The notes: generated by a model from the sequence alone, not told the origin. DNA of 64,000 nucleotides from Paracoccaceae bacterium (GCA_024304985.1 JAMWZC010000002.1:434001-498000); one strand, 5' to 3'. Numbered from the stretch's first letter, positions 15,099-24,499 are shown. Translations and numbers: made by a program.

Positions 15099-17461
15099 TC
15101 CTTCTGCTTCAACGCGGTGACGATGTCGATCCGGTCCAGCCTGCGCCGCACCAACAGGACCGAGGCAAGCGCGGCTGCCAGCACGGTCAGCGCCGATTGC
15201 GCATAGGTCGCCTGAGAGATCATCAACGGCAGGCTGATGATGTCGGTCGAGAAACCTTGCGTCATCAACCGGGCGAACCCGTATCCCGCCACCCATCCGA
15301 CCGGAACCGCGACAACCGTCAGCAGCATCTGTTCGGCCACCAGAACATAGCCAACCTCTGAACGACGAAAGCCCAGCACACGCAAACTCGCCAGTTCATG
15401 CGCGCGCTCCGCCAATTGGATGCGCGCTGCATTATACACCACGCCAATGGTGATCAGCATGCCCAAGGCCGAAAAGATCAGCGTCATGGTGATCAGGCTC
15501 TCGTTCATCGTCGCCTCCATCGCACCGCGCACGTCCGCCCACAGGGTAAAACCAGCGGCTGCGGGGGTCTCTTTGATCTGCGCTTGCAGAGCGGACAGGG
15601 ACGCCATGTCGATCGCCAGATTCAGCATGTTCACCTGAGGTGCCTCATTCATCAGCGCAAAAAGCGCGCTGCGGTTCATCTGCACATCCTGCCCCATGCT
15701 TTGCCGGATGATGCCCGTCACAGTCACGTCCCACGGTGCGCGCGGCGGTGCCAGCAGTTCGATCCGCACCCTGTCGCCAAGGCGCAGGCCCAGATCATCG
15801 GCCAGAGCCTCGGGCAGCGTAACGCCACTGTCTGGCAAGGGGATGGGTCTGCCGTCATCATCCAGAACACGGGTCAGCCGCGCTGCGGGGTCTCGGGCCA
15901 TCAGGCTCACCAGCTTGGATCTGGAACCATGGCCAAGGCGGATCGGGACGGCATAGACTCCCTCTGCCAGCAAAACGCCGGGCAGGGACAGGGCGTCCAG
16001 CTCTGCCCGCTCCCCCACCGCGCGGTGCAGCAGAAGCGTTGCATCCTGCCGGTTCGCCTTGTCGAAGATATCCTCCATCACCACGTCGATGATGTCGAAG
16101 GTCACGAAGGATGCGACCAGCACCGCGACCGACCCCGCCACCCCGAACAGGGTCACCGCCGCGCGACCCGGCCAACGGCTCAGCGACCGCAGGATCATCA
16201 TCGTCGTCTGGCGCAGAGCAAGAGCCGCCCCCAGATCGCCCACCCAACCGCGCCGGAACACAGGCGGCGCAGGGGGTGACATCGCCACTGCCGGTGCAAG
16301 ACGCACAGCCGCTGCCACGGCACGCACAGCACCGATCACAACCGCCGCCAAAGCCAGCAAGCCCGAGACAACCAAAGGCGCGGCACCGGGACGATAGTCC
16401 AGCCACGGGAAACGGAAATACTCGGTATAAAGCGTCGTCATTGCATGCCCCAGCCACCACCCCATGCCCCAACCGATCAGCACGCCCAGCACGCCGATCC
16501 CGATGGTCATCTTCAGGTAATGCAACACGATCTCTGCCGTGGCATAGCCGATGGCCTTGAACAGGCCGATCTGTTGCCGCTCCAGCGCGATCAGGCGACC
16601 CAGCACCATATTCACCAGAAAGGCCGACACGATCAGAAACACCGGCGGCAGCACCCGTGCCATCGCCCCCAACTGGGTCAACTCACCTTCGATGAAGACA
16701 TGCGACATCTGCCGGTCGCGACCATGGGCCCCGGTCCCGCCATAGGGGGCCAGTATCCTGTCCAGTTCCGCGATCACCGACTCGGTATGCGCTCCGCGCG
16801 ACAGGCTCAGTGTCAGATCATTGAACGCGCCGTCCAGGTCAGAGGCCGCCGCCGCCGCCGGCTCCCGCATCCAGATCAGTCCGAAGTGAGTGTCATCCGG
16901 CATCATCGCGCCGGGGCCGATCGTGTAGATATACTCGGGCGACAGCAGATGCCCAGTCACCACCAGCGTTCGCAACCGCCCGTTCAGCACCGCGCGAAAC
17001 CTGTCACCGGGCTGCAAACCGTTGGCCTGCGCGAAAGGCTCGGACAGTGCCACCTCGTCGGGTTGCAAAGGATCTGGCAGCCGTCCCGAGCGCAACAGCG
17101 GCAAGTTCAGCGCCGGCTCACCCAAGGCCGGCAACGAGATCACGCGGGCCGAAGCCGGTTCTGCCATGCCTTCCAGATCCAGCATGGCGGTAAAGACGAT
17201 CCGCGCCTCGACCTGCGCCACCCCGTCAATCGCGGCGATCCGGGGCAGCAAACCCAGCGGAGCGCGCGTTGCACTGGCAAAGACATCCGCAAAGCGATGC
17301 CGCTCGTAATAGGCGTCGCGCGTTTCGGTGAGGGAACGTTGCGTGCCGGTGGACAGGACCAACACCATCACCCCACAGGCCAGCACCAGCGCAATGGCAA
17401 GCGCTTGGGCCCAGATCGTGCGCAGGTCACGCAGCACCTTGCGATCCAGCGCCCGCATCAC
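15095..17461 (-). CDS. ABC transporter permease, FtsX/MacB-like, double-repeat type
   Basis: This 788-residue inner membrane protein consists of two FtsX-like halves. A first helix near residues 18-40 is followed by a large extracytoplasmic domain, then three helices at about 270-390; the second half repeats this with helices at about 435-460, 660-690, 710-735 and 755-780. Such proteins do not form a pore; they transmit ATP-driven movement to extract lipoproteins, lipids or small molecules from the membrane. The start is GTG at 17461, overlapping the ATPase stop (GTGA); an ATG follows directly. The gene is cotranscribed with the ATPase upstream and the fusion protein downstream. Confidence 0.88.
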   Translation of the reverse strand: MMRALDRKVLRDLRTIWAQALAIALVLACGVMVLVLSTGTQRSLTETRDAYYERHRFADVFASATRAPLGLLPRIAAIDGVAQVEARIVFTAMLDLEGMAEPASARVISLPALGEPALNLPLLRSGRLPDPLQPDEVALSEPFAQANGLQPGDRFRAVLNGRLRTLVVTGHLLSPEYIYTIGPGAMMPDDTHFGLIWMREPAAAAASDLDGAFNDLTLSLSRGAHTESVIAELDRILAPYGGTGAHGRDRQMSHVFIEGELTQLGAMARVLPPVFLIVSAFLVNMVLGRLIALERQQIGLFKAIGYATAEIVLHYLKMTIGIGVLGVLIGWGMGWWLGHAMTTLYTEYFRFPWLDYRPGAAPLVVSGLLALAAVVIGAVRAVAAAVRLAPAVAMSPPAPPVFRRGWVGDLGAALALRQTTMMILRSLSRWPGRAAVTLFGVAGSVAVLVASFVTFDIIDVVMEDIFDKANRQDATLLLHRAVGERAELDALSLPGVLLAEGVYAVPIRLGHGSRSKLVSLMARDPAARLTRVLDDDGRPIPLPDSGVTLPEALADDLGLRLGDRVRIELLAPPRAPWDVTVTGIIRQSMGQDVQMNRSALFALMNEAPQVNMLNLAIDMASLSALQAQIKETPAAAGFTLWADVRGAMEATMNESLITMTLIFSALGMLITIGVVYNAARIQLAERAHELASLRVLGFRRSEVGYVLVAEQMLLTVVAVPVGWVAGYGFARLMTQGFSTDIISLPLMISQATYAQSALTVLAAALASVLLVRRRLDRIDIVTALKQKE

Positions 17462-18183
17462 CAGCTGACCTCGGCCGGTGCCATCGGGGAAGTGTTCTCC
17501 TCGACCCGCGCAATCCGGCCATCGGCCATATAGATCACGCGATGCGCGATGCGGCGGATCTCGGCATTATGGGTGATCAGCGCCGTCGTTGTGCCCAGAT
17601 CGCGGTTCACCTCGACCAGGGCCTCAAGCACGGTCACACCTGTCTTGCTGTCCAGAGCGCCAGTGGGTTCGTCACACAGCAGGATCTCGGGCCGTTTGGC
17701 GATGGCACGGGCGATGGCGACCCGCTGCTGTTCGCCACCTGACAGCTCGGACGGGAAATGATCCAGTCGCGCCGCCAGCCCCACACGCTCCAACGCTTCT
17801 TCGGGCCGCATAGGGTGATCCGCAATTTCCGTCACCAGCGCCACATTCTCGCGCGCGGTCAGGCTGGGCACCAGATTGTAGAACTGAAAGACAAAGCCCA
17901 CATGGGCGCGACGAAAGGCCGTCAAACCCGCATCCCCGAGTGCCGTCAGATCCTGATCGCGGAACATCACGCGCCCCGACGTGGGCTGATCCAGCCCGCC
18001 AAGAATGTTCAGCAGCGTGGATTTTCCCGAGCCCGACGCCCCCAAGAGAACCACGATTTCCGACTGATAGAGCGTCAGCGACACCCCGGCCAGAGCATGG
18101 ACGGCCAACGCCCCCGTGCGGTAGACCTTGGTCACCGCCTCTGTCGTCAGGATCGGCAGTCGCGCTGTTGGGGCCGGTGTCAT
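17458..18183 (-). CDS. ABC transporter ATP-binding protein (LolD/MacB-like)
   Basis: This 241-residue nucleotide-binding domain powers the FtsX-type permease encoded next. Walker A is GASGSGKST (about residues 48-56), the Q-loop lies in [12 protein letters not shown], the signature is [15 protein letters not shown], Walker B is [12 protein letters not shown], and the switch His is in ALITHN. The LPSLTA-type Q-loop region ([11 protein letters not shown]) is characteristic of the LolD/MacB/SalX class. It is the first gene of a leftward three-gene exporter operon. About 140 bases upstream lie an inverted repeat and the left flank of the low-GC insert. Confidence 0.92.
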   Translation of the reverse strand: MTPAPTARLPILTTEAVTKVYRTGALAVHALAGVSLTLYQSEIVVLLGASGSGKSTLLNILGGLDQPTSGRVMFRDQDLTALGDAGLTAFRRAHVGFVFQFYNLVPSLTARENVALVTEIADHPMRPEEALERVGLAARLDHFPSELSGGEQQRVAIARAIAKRPEILLCDEPTGALDSKTGVTVLEALVEVNRDLGTTTALITHNAEIRRIAHRVIYMADGRIARVEENTSPMAPAEVSW

Positions 18184-18261
18184 CCGCTAAGATTAGCATG
18201 AACACCAGCAAGACAGTTTGATCTGTCGCAAGGTCCAACCTGCAACGATCGGGTTCGCTCC

Positions 18262-18286
18262 GGCAACGCCGGCAGGACTTGAATCC
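18262..18286. repeat. att-like imperfect copy of the tRNA-Arg 3' end (left)
   Basis: Without gaps, it matches 21077-21101 at 19 of 25 positions, including the contiguous nine bases GGACTTGAA and a CCGG block. It may be a diverged attachment half-site. Confidence 0.4.
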
Positions 18287-18325
18287 GAAATCAAGCCGTC
18301 AGGCAGAGACCGATGAACCCTATGG

Positions 18326-19633
18326 CTAACTCAGTTCAAGCCCGTGTGAGCGGCAGAGTTCGGCATGGGCCTGTTCCATGCCCGCAAATTCAGGATGCGT
18401 GGGACCAAGGTTTTCCTGCTGCCACCAATCGTCGTCAAGATTGTACAATTCTGTCGTGCCGTCATTGTAACGGACAAAACGGTACTTGCCCTTGCGGATG
18501 GAAGAGCCATGCGTATTGAAGGTGCCGACAGCACGGTCATGATCGGCGTCCTTTCCGTTTATGACGGGTCGCAACGACCGGCCGAGAAGATCCGGCTGCG
18601 GCGGTAGACCCGCGTAATCCAGAACGGTTGGGCCAACATCCAGAAGTGCGACGGGCTGATGCACAACCCGGGGCTCGGGGTTCTCGGGATCGTATATGAT
18701 CAGCGGGACAAGCGCGCACTGTTCATAGAGCGTCGATTTGCCAAACCGCCCGTTCTCGCCCAGATGGTGACCGTGGTCGGTCAGCACGATAACAACTGTG
18801 TTGTCGGCATGCGGGGAGGCCATAAGTGCATCCCAGACAGTGCCCAGGTGATAGTCCCCATGGCTGAACGCCGAGAAATAGTTGCGAACGCTTTTGCGCC
18901 AGTTGCGCCTGTTTCCGGTCTTGAAGTTCTTGCTGACAGTCTTTTGGGCAGTGTCGCTACGCTGAAATTCGTTTTCCCACGCAGGCGGGTAATGAAAATC
19001 CGTAAAATTATACATTTGCTTGAATCGCTGCGGAGTGATGAACGGACTATGGGGACTAAAGAATCCAACCTCCCGATAGAATGGCTCGTCGCGGTCGTAG
19101 TTTTGAATGAAATCGGAAAACGACTTTGAACTGTGCGCGTCATAGTAGCTGACGTCGTCCTTCGGGTCAGTGTTGTAGGTCCCGCCGCCATTCCCTCCAT
19201 TGCTGGACTGAGCGATCTCTTGGCGCAATTTCAAATCAATGGGAAATCGTTTGGGTTGGTCAGAGTATAGAATGTCATGGACTTCTTTTGGCAGGGGCTT
19301 AAATCCGTGATGCACCTTCCCGCCCGATGAACAGAAGTATCCGTCATCCTTGAGGCGGCACTGCCACATGCTGCGGGGTTCCAGAATCTCAAAAGCTTTG
19401 GTCCGATTGCCATACACGCCAGTCTGGGGCGGGGGCTTGCCAGACATGAAACTGGCCCGCGACGGACCGCACAACGGAGATTGGCAATACGCGGCATGGA
19501 AAGCGTTAGAGACTGCACAAATTCTATCCAGATTTGGTGTCTGCAAGCGGATGCCGAACAATTCCTTGTAGTGCCAAAAGGAAAATGCATCATCCAAACT
19601 GATTAAAACTATGTTCTTTTTATGATTTTGCAT
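18326..19633 (-). CDS. Sulfatase (type I, formylglycine-dependent)
   Basis: This 435-residue sulfatase resembles iduronate-2-sulfatase-type enzymes that remove sulfate from polysaccharides. The catalytic Cys, which must be turned into formylglycine, is about residue 55 in the CxPSR motif (PLCGPSRASF). Metal ligands are visible as LDDA at the N-terminus and LTDHGHHLGENG in the second half. No clear signal peptide is seen (it begins MQNHKKNIVLISLDD), so it may act in the cytoplasm. The base composition is well below the rest of the window. It is transcribed away from the divergent glycosyltransferase 220 bases off. The pair may modify or use a sulfated glycan; this is inference. Confidence 0.88.
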   Translation of the reverse strand: MQNHKKNIVLISLDDAFSFWHYKELFGIRLQTPNLDRICAVSNAFHAAYCQSPLCGPSRASFMSGKPPPQTGVYGNRTKAFEILEPRSMWQCRLKDDGYFCSSGGKVHHGFKPLPKEVHDILYSDQPKRFPIDLKLRQEIAQSSNGGNGGGTYNTDPKDDVSYYDAHSSKSFSDFIQNYDRDEPFYREVGFFSPHSPFITPQRFKQMYNFTDFHYPPAWENEFQRSDTAQKTVSKNFKTGNRRNWRKSVRNYFSAFSHGDYHLGTVWDALMASPHADNTVVIVLTDHGHHLGENGRFGKSTLYEQCALVPLIIYDPENPEPRVVHQPVALLDVGPTVLDYAGLPPQPDLLGRSLRPVINGKDADHDRAVGTFNTHGSSIRKGKYRFVRYNDGTTELYNLDDDWWQQENLGPTHPEFAGMEQAHAELCRSHGLELS

Positions 19634-19853
19634 GGGTTTTCCAAAAAGGCTGCAATAACTACGCTGTTCAGGGCTCGATTTTTACACCCAGAAGGGAAGA
19701 GTGCGCAAGACGACGCCACGCCCAGGATCAATGCCGAAGAGACGCCTCATAGCTTTTGTGCAACAGTAGTGACCAAATGGTTGGAACGCCCTACGAACCC
19801 GCTGAAAGCGTTGTAAAACTCCCGACAGTCAGGAAGTTCTGAGGCCGTATGTA

Positions 19854-20651
19854 ATGCAGACAATCTATCAGACCCGGTATTCTTTCTTTCATCCATCTCC
19901 TGGCTGGCGGTCGACGGCAAGTAAAGAGAAAGATCTTTTGTTTGACGCAGCCAGGTTGGAGCGACGCGCCTATTTCTTTGAGAAAGTCACACTCCGGTCA
20001 CTGGCCGATCAGAGCGATCCGGACTTTGTTCTGAATGTTCTCGCGTCCGAGGATATGCCTGCCCCGTTTGCACGCCGCCTGACCGAGGCATGCAAGGATG
20101 TTCTGGGGGAGCGCGCCCACATTGTTTTCGGATCATCCGACGCCCCTGCGCGCGTGCACTTTCGGACCTATCTCTGGGGGCATCACAGCGCCGAGCCTTG
20201 GTGCACACAGGTCGTTCTGGATGATGACGACGCCTTGGCAATTGATTTCAACGAAAGGCTCAAGGCAGAGGCGGAGGCGGTTGTAAATCTCAGATCACGC
20301 GGCGAAAAGTTCGGTTGCATTTCATTTGCCAACGGTCTTACGGCAATTTTTCGGGGTGGCACTCTGGAAATGCACCGCCTGAGCAAACCTGCGATTAACC
20401 TTGGTTTGGCTATCGTTGCCCCATCAAACTCTCGATACAATTTGTTCGACATTTCGCATAACAATGTGCCAAGAGAACGTCCAACACGCGTGATTTATTC
20501 AAGAACGCCTTACTATATTCGGGCACTGCACGACGATAATGACAGCCGCGGACGCTATCAGGAAGATCCGGTTTCACCAGACGAGGTTGTAAAGTATTTT
20601 CCGCTGCTAAAAGATCTTGTCACCGAGTGGACGGTACGGGAGTGTCAATAA
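19854..20651 (+). CDS. Putative rhamnosyl transferase (GT-A like glycosyltransferase)
   Basis: This 265-residue protein fits the family named putative rhamnosyl transferase. The GT-A metal and nucleotide-sugar motif appears as QVVLDDDDALAIDF (about residues 122-135). The N-terminal TRYSFFHPSPGWR and the Lys/Arg-rich region before the acidic motif are family-like. Soluble, without a signal peptide. It probably transfers a sugar to a surface polysaccharide or glycolipid. It lies in the low-GC insert, divergent from the sulfatase gene, with GAGG about ten bases before the ATG. Linking the two genes in one surface-glycan function is inference from position. Confidence 0.75.
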   Translation: MQTIYQTRYSFFHPSPGWRSTASKEKDLLFDAARLERRAYFFEKVTLRSLADQSDPDFVLNVLASEDMPAPFARRLTEACKDVLGERAHIVFGSSDAPARVHFRTYLWGHHSAEPWCTQVVLDDDDALAIDFNERLKAEAEAVVNLRSRGEKFGCISFANGLTAIFRGGTLEMHRLSKPAINLGLAIVAPSNSRYNLFDISHNNVPRERPTRVIYSRTPYYIRALHDDNDSRGRYQEDPVSPDEVVKYFPLLKDLVTEWTVRECQ

Positions 20652-21075
20652 AGCTGAAGGGCGCGGTTTGCCAGTTCCATGAAACATCCTTTGTTTGTGC
20701 CTGAACTGATCTTTTCTTTTCGAAACAGAAGGTGAAGATAAGTCATTTCTGCAAGCTGAATGACTTTTTGACTTTGCGCCTTAATGCCAAGTCTGAAAGT
20801 GCAGAGAACGAATTGTCGGTGAAGCAACGTGAACAGCGCTTGGCTGCGGTCGGAGGCCTTGCCCTCTGTCACGACGTCTGCGATCCCTCGACATGCACAG
20901 CTTTCCGGCGCCGGTGATCCTTTGGGTAGGCCACTCAGAACTTTCTGCGGCCCCTCAATCTGCAAAGGTTAGTCCATAAATCCGTCTGAAGCCTTCAACT
21001 TGCGGAAAGACGAACGGACGTTCCCGCGGCCGCTTTCGCAAGCCCCAAAAAAACGTCATACTCTATCGGGCTTTT
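20652..21075. other. Non-coding stretch between glycosyltransferase and tRNA-Arg
   Basis: These 424 bases have mixed composition, AT-rich at the left and GC-rich at the right. Short open frames of 60-106 codons exist on both strands (for example, minus 20645-20965) but lack start signals and recognisable domains. They may be debris of an island. I see no integrase fragment and no convincing terminator. Confidence 0.5.
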
Positions 21076-21152
21076 TGGTGACCCCGGAGGGACTTGAACC
21101 CCCAACCTGCCCCTTAGGAGGGGGCTGCTCTATCCAGTTGAGCCACGAGGTC
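21076..21152 (-). tRNA. tRNA-Arg (anticodon CCT)
   Basis: The minus strand folds as a full cloverleaf: acceptor GACCTCG pairing with CGGGGTC (one T-G pair), discriminator A and an encoded CCA. The anticodon loop is CTCCTAA (anticodon CCT) in the CCCCC/GGGG-type stem, and the T-loop is TTCAAGT. It reads AGG codons. The 3' end faces the low-GC insert, a classic integration site. Confidence 0.95.
21077..21101. repeat. att-like sequence within the tRNA-Arg 3' end (right)
   Basis: This part of the tRNA 3' end is matched imperfectly (19 of 25) at 18262-18286. It is the presumed intact attachment site. Confidence 0.4.
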
Positions 21153-21243
21153 ACGCAAAAGCGTCTTACTCCGGCTTGCGTGCTTGAACAAGTCCGGCGC
21201 TTGGCGCAAGGTTGGGAGAACAGACCCTTCAGGAACCTCTCAC

Positions 21244-22263
21244 TTGAGCCGCACAGACCACCGCCCGTTGACCCTTCGCGATGTTTCCGAGGCGTCGGGC
21301 GTCTCTGAAATGACCGTCAGCCGGGTGCTGCGCAACCGTGGCGATGTCTCGGATGCGACGAGAGACAGAGTGCTTCGCGCGGCCAAGGCGCTGGGCTATG
21401 TGCCCAACAAGATTGCCGGTGCGCTGGCCAGCCAGCGGGTCAATCTGGTCGCGGTGATCATCCCCTCGCTGTCGAACATGGTCTTTCCCGAAGTCATGAC
21501 CGGGATCAGCCGCGTGCTGGAAGATACTGACTTGCAACCCGTCGTGGGTGTCACCGATTACCTGCCCGAGAAAGAGGAGAAAGTCCTCTACGAGATGCTG
21601 TCGTGGCGGCCCTCGGGTGTGATCATCGCGGGGTTGGAACATTCCGACGCCTCGCGTGCGATGCTGCGCGCCTCGGGTATTCCGGTGGTCGAGATCATGG
21701 ATACTGACGGCACGCCGGTCGATGCGATGGTCGGCATCTCGCACCGTCGCGCCGGGCGCGAGATGGGCGAGGCGATCCTCGCCGGCGGCTATCGCCGGAT
21801 CGGCTTTCTGGGCACGCAGATGCCGCTGGATCACCGCGCACGCAAGCGCTTTGAAGGCTTCACCCAGGCTTTGGCCAAGGGCGGAGTCGAGATGGCGGAT
21901 CATGAATTCTATTCCGGCGGCTCGGCCCTCGCCAAGGGACGCGAGATGACTCAGGCCATGATGGCGCGCAGCCCTGATCTGGATTTCCTGTATTTTTCCA
22001 ATGATATGATCGGGGCAGGTGGCCTTTTGTGGCTGCTGGAGCAGGGCTACGACATCCCCAACCGCATCGGTCTGGCCGGGTTCAACGGGGTCGAGCTTTT
22101 GCAGGGCTTGCCGCGCCGACTGGCCACGATGGATGCCTGCCGGGCCGAGATCGGTCGCCGTGCGGCCGAGATCATCGTCGCACGCACGCGCGGTGAGATG
22201 GTTGAGACCTCCGTGGTGCTGAAGCCCCAGATCAGCCATGGCGACACCCTGCGCCAACCCTGA
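21244..22263 (+). CDS. LacI family transcriptional regulator (GntR/gluconate-repressor-like)
   Basis: This 339-residue regulator has an N-terminal LacI helix-turn-helix (TLRDVSEASGVSEMTVSRVLR, core VSEMTVSRVL) and the hinge helix VPNKIAGALASQRV, followed by a sugar-binding-protein-like domain with LVAVIIPSLSNMVFPEV. The GVSEMTVSRVLRN and NMVFPEV segments resemble gluconate-operon repressors. The chosen start is TTG 21244, with AGGA about ten bases upstream and a normal family N-terminus; an alternative TTG 20 codons earlier overlaps the promoter region. The next gene, three bases downstream, is a DNA glycosylase homologue, so no sugar operon lies adjacent and its targets are elsewhere. Confidence 0.9.
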   Translation: MSRTDHRPLTLRDVSEASGVSEMTVSRVLRNRGDVSDATRDRVLRAAKALGYVPNKIAGALASQRVNLVAVIIPSLSNMVFPEVMTGISRVLEDTDLQPVVGVTDYLPEKEEKVLYEMLSWRPSGVIIAGLEHSDASRAMLRASGIPVVEIMDTDGTPVDAMVGISHRRAGREMGEAILAGGYRRIGFLGTQMPLDHRARKRFEGFTQALAKGGVEMADHEFYSGGSALAKGREMTQAMMARSPDLDFLYFSNDMIGAGGLLWLLEQGYDIPNRIGLAGFNGVELLQGLPRRLATMDACRAEIGRRAAEIIVARTRGEMVETSVVLKPQISHGDTLRQP

Positions 22264-22266
22264 CGG

Positions 22267-23472
22267 ATGAGCGTTCCCCTTCTGTCCAACGCATTGGCGC
22301 GCCGTCTTTTTCTGGAGCGCCATGCCCTGAGTGGCACCGCCTCTGCCCCCGGCAGCGAGGGGCTTGCCGCACTGATCACCCGGCTAGGATTCGTGCAACT
22401 GGACAGTATCGCCACGGTCGAACGGGCGCATCACATGATCCTGTTCGCACGGCGCCCCTCCTACCGGCCTGCCAATCTGGATCATCTGCTGGAACGCAAA
22501 CGGGCACTCTTCGAGCATTGGACCCATGATGCCGCCGTGATCCCGATGGACTTCTATCCGCATTGGAAACTGCGCTTCGCCCGCGATGCGCAGAACCTGC
22601 GCGGGCCGTGGCAACGCTGGCAGCGGCATGATTTTCTGCAGCGGACCACGGCGGTGCGCGATCACATCGCGCGCCATGGCCCGGTCTGTTCCGCCGACCT
22701 GCGCGGGGATACGCCGCGCAAGGCGGGCGGTTGGTGGGATTGGCACCCGGACAAGACCGCGCTTGAGTATCTCTGGCGGTGCGGGGATCTGGCGGTGACC
22801 AAACGGGAAGGGTTTCAGAAATTCTACGATCTGGCCGAGCGTGTGATCCCCGATGCCCAGCGGGCGATGCAGCCTGATCCGGCCCAGACCGTCGATTGGT
22901 GCTGCACGGCAGCCCTTGACCGGCTGGGCTTTGCCACACCGGGCGAATTGGCCGCCTTCTGGGCGACGATCACCCCCGCCGAAGCGCGCGCTTGGTGCCA
23001 TGACGAGGCGCGCGCGGGTCGTCTGGTCGAAGTGGCGGTCCAGGGCGCGGATGATAGCCATCGCCACGCCTTTGCCCGCCCCGATGTGCTGGAGGCCGCG
23101 ACCGACGCGCCCGAGCCGACCGGGCGACTGCGTGTCCTCAGCCCCTTCGACCCCGCGCTCAGGGATCGTAACCGGGCCGAGCGACTGTTCGGCTTTCGCT
23201 ACCGGATCGAAGTGTTCACCCCGGCCGCAAAGCGACAGTTCGGATACTATGTCTTTCCTTTGCTGGAGGGCGCGCGTCTGGTGGGACGGATCGACATGAA
23301 GGCCCATCGCAACGAGGGTGTTCTGCGCGTCACGGCCCTGTGGCCCGAAGCAGGGGTGGGATGGGGCAAGGGCCGTCAGGTCCGGCTTGAGTCGGAACTG
23401 CAGCGCATCGCCCGTTTCGCCGGATGCGACCGGGTCGAGTGGTTGCCCGGGTGGCGGCGCGATGCGATCTGA
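22267..23472 (+). CDS. Winged-helix DNA glycosylase of the YcaQ/AlkX (HTH_42) family
   Basis: This 401-residue protein belongs to the AlkZ/YcaQ family, DNA glycosylases made of tandem winged helices that act on alkylated bases and interstrand crosslinks. The catalytic QxD-type motif is seen as FVQLDSI (Gln 44, Asp 46), the form found in the YcaQ branch. Other family segments are ERAHHMILFARR, LFEHWTHDAAVIP and RVLSPFDPALRDR. It starts three bases after the LacI-type gene and has no clear ribosome binding site of its own, so cotranscription with that gene is likely. It is followed by a copy of the dispersed TATTT-N3-GCAAG motif. Confidence 0.85.
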   Translation: MSVPLLSNALARRLFLERHALSGTASAPGSEGLAALITRLGFVQLDSIATVERAHHMILFARRPSYRPANLDHLLERKRALFEHWTHDAAVIPMDFYPHWKLRFARDAQNLRGPWQRWQRHDFLQRTTAVRDHIARHGPVCSADLRGDTPRKAGGWWDWHPDKTALEYLWRCGDLAVTKREGFQKFYDLAERVIPDAQRAMQPDPAQTVDWCCTAALDRLGFATPGELAAFWATITPAEARAWCHDEARAGRLVEVAVQGADDSHRHAFARPDVLEAATDAPEPTGRLRVLSPFDPALRDRNRAERLFGFRYRIEVFTPAAKRQFGYYVFPLLEGARLVGRIDMKAHRNEGVLRVTALWPEAGVGWGKGRQVRLESELQRIARFAGCDRVEWLPGWRRDAI

Positions 23473-23497
23473 CGCCCCGCGATGTGGCGGTGTCAGC

Positions 23498-23526
23498 TTT
23501 TGGATATTTATGGCAAGGAGAAGCAG
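23498..23526 (+). repeat. Dispersed junction motif, copy 1 (TATTT-N3-GCAAG-N2-GAA)
   Basis: GGATATTTATGGCAAGGAG lies 26 bases after the YcaQ stop, in the convergent junction with the winged-helix membrane protein gene. It belongs to a five-member set in this window, all on the + strand. Confidence 0.7.
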
Positions 23527-23532
23527 GGCCGA

Positions 23533-24237
23533 TCACAGCACCTTGATCACGTCCTTGTCCACCGCCAGCATATAGCCGCGCCGCGCGATGTTCTTGACCA
23601 GAAGCTCGCTCACCATCTGGTTGCCCAGCGTGTCACGCAGACGCTTGATCCGGGTGGCACCCGCCGCCTCGTCACAGTCGGCGGCACTGCGGCCCGACAC
23701 GATCGCCTCGATCTCGGCGCCCGACAGCACATCGTCATCAAGCCGCGCCTCGGCCAGAACCGAGAGGGTTTCCATCGCGGCATCCGTCAGTTTGAACCCC
23801 ATGTTGTTCAGATAGACGGTGTTCTCTTCGCGGCTGATCAGCAAGGACGAGACCTGTATTCCCGAACTCTCAATCTGCGCCATGCGGCGGTTCAGACCCA
23901 CCAGCATGGCCAGTAGCAGCAGCGCCGCCACCAAAAGCGCACTGGCAAAGACCAGCAGCACGAAAATCGCAACACGGTATGAGGCGAGCGTTTCCGAAAA
24001 GGCGGTCCCGCTCTGCGCCAGTATCTCAAGCAGCTTGATCTCGGCCTCTGTGGTCAGGTCGTCATTCTCTACGAACAACCGCTCAACCTTCATGTTGAAG
24101 GCATTGGCATCTGGAAGGTTCCGGAACAACAACACGGCCGTGACCGCAAGGATCGCAACGATCCCGGCCAGCCCCAGCGTGACGATCCGGTTGCCCGCGC
24201 GCCGCGCCTCAGAAGCGGAGGTAATATTGTCCTGCAC
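23533..24237 (-). CDS. Membrane-anchored protein with C-terminal winged-helix (OmpR-like) domain
   Basis: This 234-residue protein has two membrane helices (about residues 18-38 and 88-112) with a short periplasmic loop between them, which carries a predicted helical NDDLTTEAEIKLLEIL stretch. A C-terminal cytoplasmic domain (about 140-234) reads like an OmpR-type winged helix: FKLTDAAMETLSVLAE, RIKRLRDTLG and the wing IARRGYMLAV. This order is unusual (ToxR-like proteins carry the domain at the N-terminus). I favour GTG 24237, with GAGGAAAG upstream, over ATG 24282. It overlaps the end of the preceding secreted-protein gene by 29 bases. A membrane-tethered regulator is inferred; the DNA target is unknown. 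Confidence 0.65.
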   Translation of the reverse strand: MQDNITSASEARRAGNRIVTLGLAGIVAILAVTAVLLFRNLPDANAFNMKVERLFVENDDLTTEAEIKLLEILAQSGTAFSETLASYRVAIFVLLVFASALLVAALLLLAMLVGLNRRMAQIESSGIQVSSLLISREENTVYLNNMGFKLTDAAMETLSVLAEARLDDDVLSGAEIEAIVSGRSAADCDEAAGATRIKRLRDTLGNQMVSELLVKNIARRGYMLAVDKDVIKVL

Positions 24238-24499
24238 TGCGCTGTCTTTCCTCAAGCCCGGATCTGTCGAACAGGGATACAACGTTCAGAAGGGTCCAGC
24301 CATTCCGTTCCAGGCGCGCCGCAATCTCGGCGCGCGCGTCGGCAGCATTGCAGGGACCGGCGACCTGCACCACACCATAGTGCAACCGCAGCGGATTGTC
24401 GCGCTTTGCCTTGTAGTCGGCAAAACACTCAGCAGCGCTTGCCGTCGAGGCAAGGCAGAGAAGCATGGCTGTCACCAGCAAGGGGCGCATGTGTTTCAT
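24209..24499 (-). CDS. Small secreted protein of unknown function
   Basis: This 96-residue protein has a signal peptide (MKHMRPLLVTAMLLCLASTASA, of which LLVTAMLLCLAS is the hydrophobic core) and a mature part with two Cys (AECFADYK and AGPCNAAD) that could form a disulfide in the periplasm. The C-terminal half contains NGWTLLNVVSLFD and ends GQYYLRF. The family is conserved in Rhodobacteraceae as far as I can judge, but its function is not known. The frame is open 12 codons further upstream; this start gives a proper signal peptide. Its end overlaps the winged-helix membrane protein gene, so the two are probably cotranscribed and may be functionally linked. Confidence 0.65.
   Translation of the reverse strand: MKHMRPLLVTAMLLCLASTASAAECFADYKAKRDNPLRLHYGVVQVAGPCNAADARAEIAARLERNGWTLLNVVSLFDRSGLEERQRSAGQYYLRF

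Larger units (their letters stand above)
18262..21101. mobile_element. Candidate tRNA-Arg-associated low-GC island with imperfect flanking repeats
   Basis: The stretch between the exporter operon and tRNA-Arg(CCT) is visibly AT-richer than its surroundings; a hand count gives 19 G/C in bases 19561-19620, while neighbouring regions are mostly above 60%. It carries a sulfatase and a glycosyltransferase and no integrase. Its right end is the 3' end of the tRNA. Its left end has a 25-base sequence that matches the tRNA end at 19 of 25 positions. This is what an old insertion at a tRNA site would leave, but the imperfect repeat and missing integrase keep confidence modest. Confidence 0.45.

Noticed and set aside
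20645..20965. 106-codon minus-strand frame next to tRNA-Arg
   Set aside because: No ribosome binding site, no recognisable domain, and it overlaps the end of the glycosyltransferase gene. It may be island debris.
21020..21075. Rho-independent terminator after tRNA-Arg
   Set aside because: The only pairing (AAGCCC with GGGCTT-like bases across about 20 bases) is weak, and the T-run is inside the loop rather than after the stem.
24238..24282. ATG 24282 as start of the membrane winged-helix protein
   Set aside because: No ribosome binding site precedes it and it would deepen the overlap with the upstream gene; GTG 24237 has GAGGAAAG at a good distance.
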